Assembly (NCBI GenBank): GCA_900770705.1
Contig: CAAGLF010000102.1
Coordinates: 1 to 15,610 of the forward strand
Direction: 5' to 3'
Source: Bacteroidaceae bacterium
Lineage (GTDB): Bacteria > Bacteroidota > Bacteroidia > Bacteroidales > Bacteroidaceae
DNA: 15,610 nt
In this document: piece after piece, positions 14,208 to 15,610 of the stretch
Numbering within the stretch: position 1 is the first letter of the stretch
Layout: each line of letters begins with the position of its first letter
The notes under the pieces: model-generated
Databases searched by the model: none
Told to the model about the DNA's origin: nothing
The model's input: the letters and a program-made list of their open reading frames with translations, nothing else
Translations under genes and position numbers: made by a program

Positions 14208-14741
14208 TCAGAGTAAATTTCCGCCGGAGCGCTGTATTTCCTGCGTGGTGCGGAGCGGCTTCTTCACGCACCGCAGTTTTTTCTTCGTGCTGCGGCACTT
14301 CTGTCGCTCCGTGTGCGACTTTGGTCGCTTGCCCCAGAGGTAGAGCCGCGGATCGTAGGGCTCGTCGGGTATTTCAAAGCTGCCTTGGAAGTGCAGGGCG
14401 GGGATGGTCAGTTCGCCCGGCTTCAGTGGCCGCACAATGAGGCGCTTGGCCACGATGGCGTAGTAGCGCCGTCCATCTCTGACCACCTGTTGCTGCATTT
14501 GTCGCACGGCCTGCGTCCGTATTGCGGCACCTGAAGCCTTGACGGCCTTGTCCGTACATTCCAGTGCCGTGAAAGGGGCGTCGGCATAGACGATAATGCT
14601 GACCAGCGTGCTGTCTCCTTCCAGTATCTCGGCCTTTTCGCAGACGGTCTCGGCGAACATACGGACTTTCTCCCCGCCGCGCGCTCCGGCTGGGGCGACG
14701 GCGATGAGCAGTAGGGTTATCAGGGAAAGCAGGTGCTTCAT
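14208..14741 (-). CDS. Secreted protein resembling a single BatD domain
   Basis: 177 residues. Signal peptide MKHLLSLITLLLIAVAPAGA, then VRMFAETVCEKAEILEGDST and LVSIIVYADAPFTALECTDK, and QQQVVRDGRRYYAIVAKRLI followed by VRPLKPGELTIPALHFQGSF. The pattern of a beta-rich domain with a G-x-Y-Y strand and a KPGELTIPAL strand resembles the N-terminal domain of BatD proteins of Bacteroidetes, but full BatD has around 600 residues and a membrane anchor, and neither is present. The last 45 residues are very basic with no family resemblance (GKRPKSHTERQKCRSTKKKL and on), which could be a natural tail or the result of decay. The gene lies between nadE and htrA, with repeat copy D upstream and a hairpin downstream. 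The function is unknown. Confidence 0.7.
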   Translation of the reverse strand: MKHLLSLITLLLIAVAPAGARGGEKVRMFAETVCEKAEILEGDSTLVSIIVYADAPFTALECTDKAVKASGAAIRTQAVRQMQQQVVRDGRRYYAIVAKRLIVRPLKPGELTIPALHFQGSFEIPDEPYDPRLYLWGKRPKSHTERQKCRSTKKKLRCVKKPLRTTQEIQRSGGNLL

Positions 14742-14770
14742 GAGGGTGGTAAATTAGGGGGATTATCAGT

Positions 14771-14886
14771 CCTGCTGCGGCTGGCCGGAAAAACTACAAG
14801 GCCGGAAGGAAAAACTATCGCCGCAGAAATTAAAATTATCTCGGCGAAAGTTTTTTCTTTCGCCGAGGTAGTTTCGCCTTTGTCGG
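14771..14886. repeat. Palindromic repeat family, copy D, after nadE
   Basis: CCTGCTGCGG and GGCCGGAAAAACTACAAGG form the family's left end; CCGCAGAAATTAAAATTATC (14821-14840) matches the half-palindrome and spacer of copies A and B; GCCGAGGTAGTTTCGCCTTT (14862-14881) forms the right end shared with A and B. The left half of the core palindrome is degraded (ATCGCC). In plus frame it reads AAEIKII, SAKVFSF, AEVVSPL with the same 7-residue period. Confidence 0.75.
14840..14867 (-). terminator. Terminator of nadE within repeat copy D
   Basis: CTCGGCGAAAG (14840-14850) and CTTTCGCCGAG (14857-14867) are a perfect 11-bp stem around a 6-nt loop, 26 nt after the nadE stop. On the minus strand ATAATTTTAATTTC follows. 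The stem consists of repeat-unit sequence, so the repeat appears to supply the terminator. Confidence 0.65.
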
Positions 14887-14893
14887 ATGTCCG

Positions 14894-15610
14894 TCATTCT
14901 TCCTCCTGGTCCGCCAGCCAAGCCGCCGCCGAAGCGTCCGTCGGCATACGCCAGTCGCCGCGTGGCGACAGCGAGCAGCTGCCCACTTTAGGCCCGTCGG
15001 GCAGACAGCTGCGCTTGAACTGTTGCGAGAAGAAGCGTCGGGTGAACGTGCGGAGCCATTTGCGGATGGTCTCGTCGTCGTAGACCTTCGTTCGGCTGTC
15101 GTGGCCGTCGAAAGCGCGGCGTGCGAGGAAAAAAGTCTTGGCCGGGCGGAAACCGTGGCGGAGCAAGGAGTGCAGGAAGAAGTCGTGCAGTTCGTAAGGG
15201 CCTACCAAGTCTTCCGTCTTTTGCGTGATTTCGCCTTTTTCGTCGGCGGGGATCAGTTCGGGACTGATGGGCGTGTCGATAATGTCGAGCAACGTCGTGC
15301 GGCTGGCCTCGTCCGCCAGATTCTGGGCAATCCACTGCACCAGATAGCGCACTAATGTCTTCGGGACGCTCACATTGACGCCATAGTTGCTCATGTGGTC
15401 GCCATTATAGGTGGCCCAGCCGAGCGCAAGTTCGGACAAGTCGCCCGTACCTACGACGAAGCCCTCCATTTGGTTGGCGGCGTCCATCAGAATTTGGGTT
15501 CTCTCGCGCGCCTGGCTGTTCTCGTAAGTCGTCTCGCCGATGTTACCCTCGTGTACGATGTCGTGAAGGTGGACCGTTTCGGCGTCCGAAATGTTTATCT
15601 CGCGGTTGTA
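14894..15610 (-). CDS. nadE: Glutamine-dependent NAD+ synthetase, C-terminal part
   Basis: 239 codons to the stop at 14894; the start is beyond the right edge. The enzyme makes NAD+ from nicotinic acid adenine dinucleotide, ATP and glutamine in the last step of NAD synthesis. The visible part is the ammonia-dependent synthetase domain: ENSQARERTQILMDAANQ, the signature VVGTGDLSELALGWATYNGD, HMSNYGVNVSVPKTLVRYLV, ISPELIP, and the C-terminal part with KVYDDETIRKWLRTFTRRFF and QQFKRSCLPDGPKVGSCSLS, then PRGDWRMPTDA. The long C-terminus with this lid region is typical of the glutamine-hydrolysing type, whose N-terminal nitrilase-like glutaminase domain would be outside the window. A hairpin terminator lies 26 nt after the stop. 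Confidence 0.96.
   Translation of the reverse strand, partial: YNREINISDAETVHLHDIVHEGNIGETTYENSQARERTQILMDAANQMEGFVVGTGDLSELALGWATYNGDHMSNYGVNVSVPKTLVRYLVQWIAQNLADEASRTTLLDIIDTPISPELIPADEKGEITQKTEDLVGPYELHDFFLHSLLRHGFRPAKTFFLARRAFDGHDSRTKVYDDETIRKWLRTFTRRFFSQQFKRSCLPDGPKVGSCSLSPRGDWRMPTDASAAAWLADQEEE

Overview
The window is chromosomal DNA of a GC-rich member of the Bacteroidales, most plausibly Prevotellaceae or a close relative. Three things point there. Several proteins are Bacteroidetes-specific or Bacteroidetes-style: DUF4835, DUF3127, the short ~290-residue sigma-70 that starts MRQLKI, and the HPr-kinase-like/PqqD pair. Promoters have the Bacteroidetes -7 box TAnnTTTG instead of TATAAT. 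Most genes lack a clear Shine-Dalgarno sequence. Placement below order is inference.

Layout. A long minus-strand block runs from 7416 down to 1: dnaN, a DEDDh exonuclease, coaBC, a DUF4835 secreted protein, recN with a strong intrinsic terminator, then a secreted trypsin-like/TPR protein that leaves the window at its C-terminus. Divergent from dnaN are a DUF3127 protein with an SSB-like acidic tail and mtgA on the plus strand. mtgA converges on a second minus-strand block (12301 to 9225): a sigma-70 factor, a small secreted protein, an HPr-kinase-like ATPase, an S24/S26 peptidase-like protein and a PqqD-like protein, bounded downstream by a perfect 18-bp hairpin. Further right, all on minus, are an HtrA/Do periplasmic protease, a secreted BatD-like fragment protein and the C-terminal third of glutamine-dependent NAD synthetase, whose start lies outside the window.

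How the genes fit together. The dnaN block combines replication and repair (sliding clamp, exonuclease, RecN, and across the divergent promoter an SSB-like OB-fold protein) with CoA synthesis, a common conserved neighbourhood. The kinase/peptidase/PqqD trio has parts reminiscent of peptide-modification clusters, but no precursor peptide is visible.

The most striking unexplained structure is a family of AT-rich palindromic repeats built on degenerate 21-bp units with core ATTTCTGC-N-GCAGAAAT. It occurs four times: between dnaN and the DUF3127 gene, between the sigma factor and htrA, between nadE and the BatD-like gene, and inside coaBC. In coaBC four 21-bp units are read in frame as heptapeptides (KISAAEI-like) in the linker between the two enzyme domains. 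The units are open on both strands, so the family looks like a small mobile palindromic element able to insert in genes without breaking them, and two copies also carry terminator-like hairpins.
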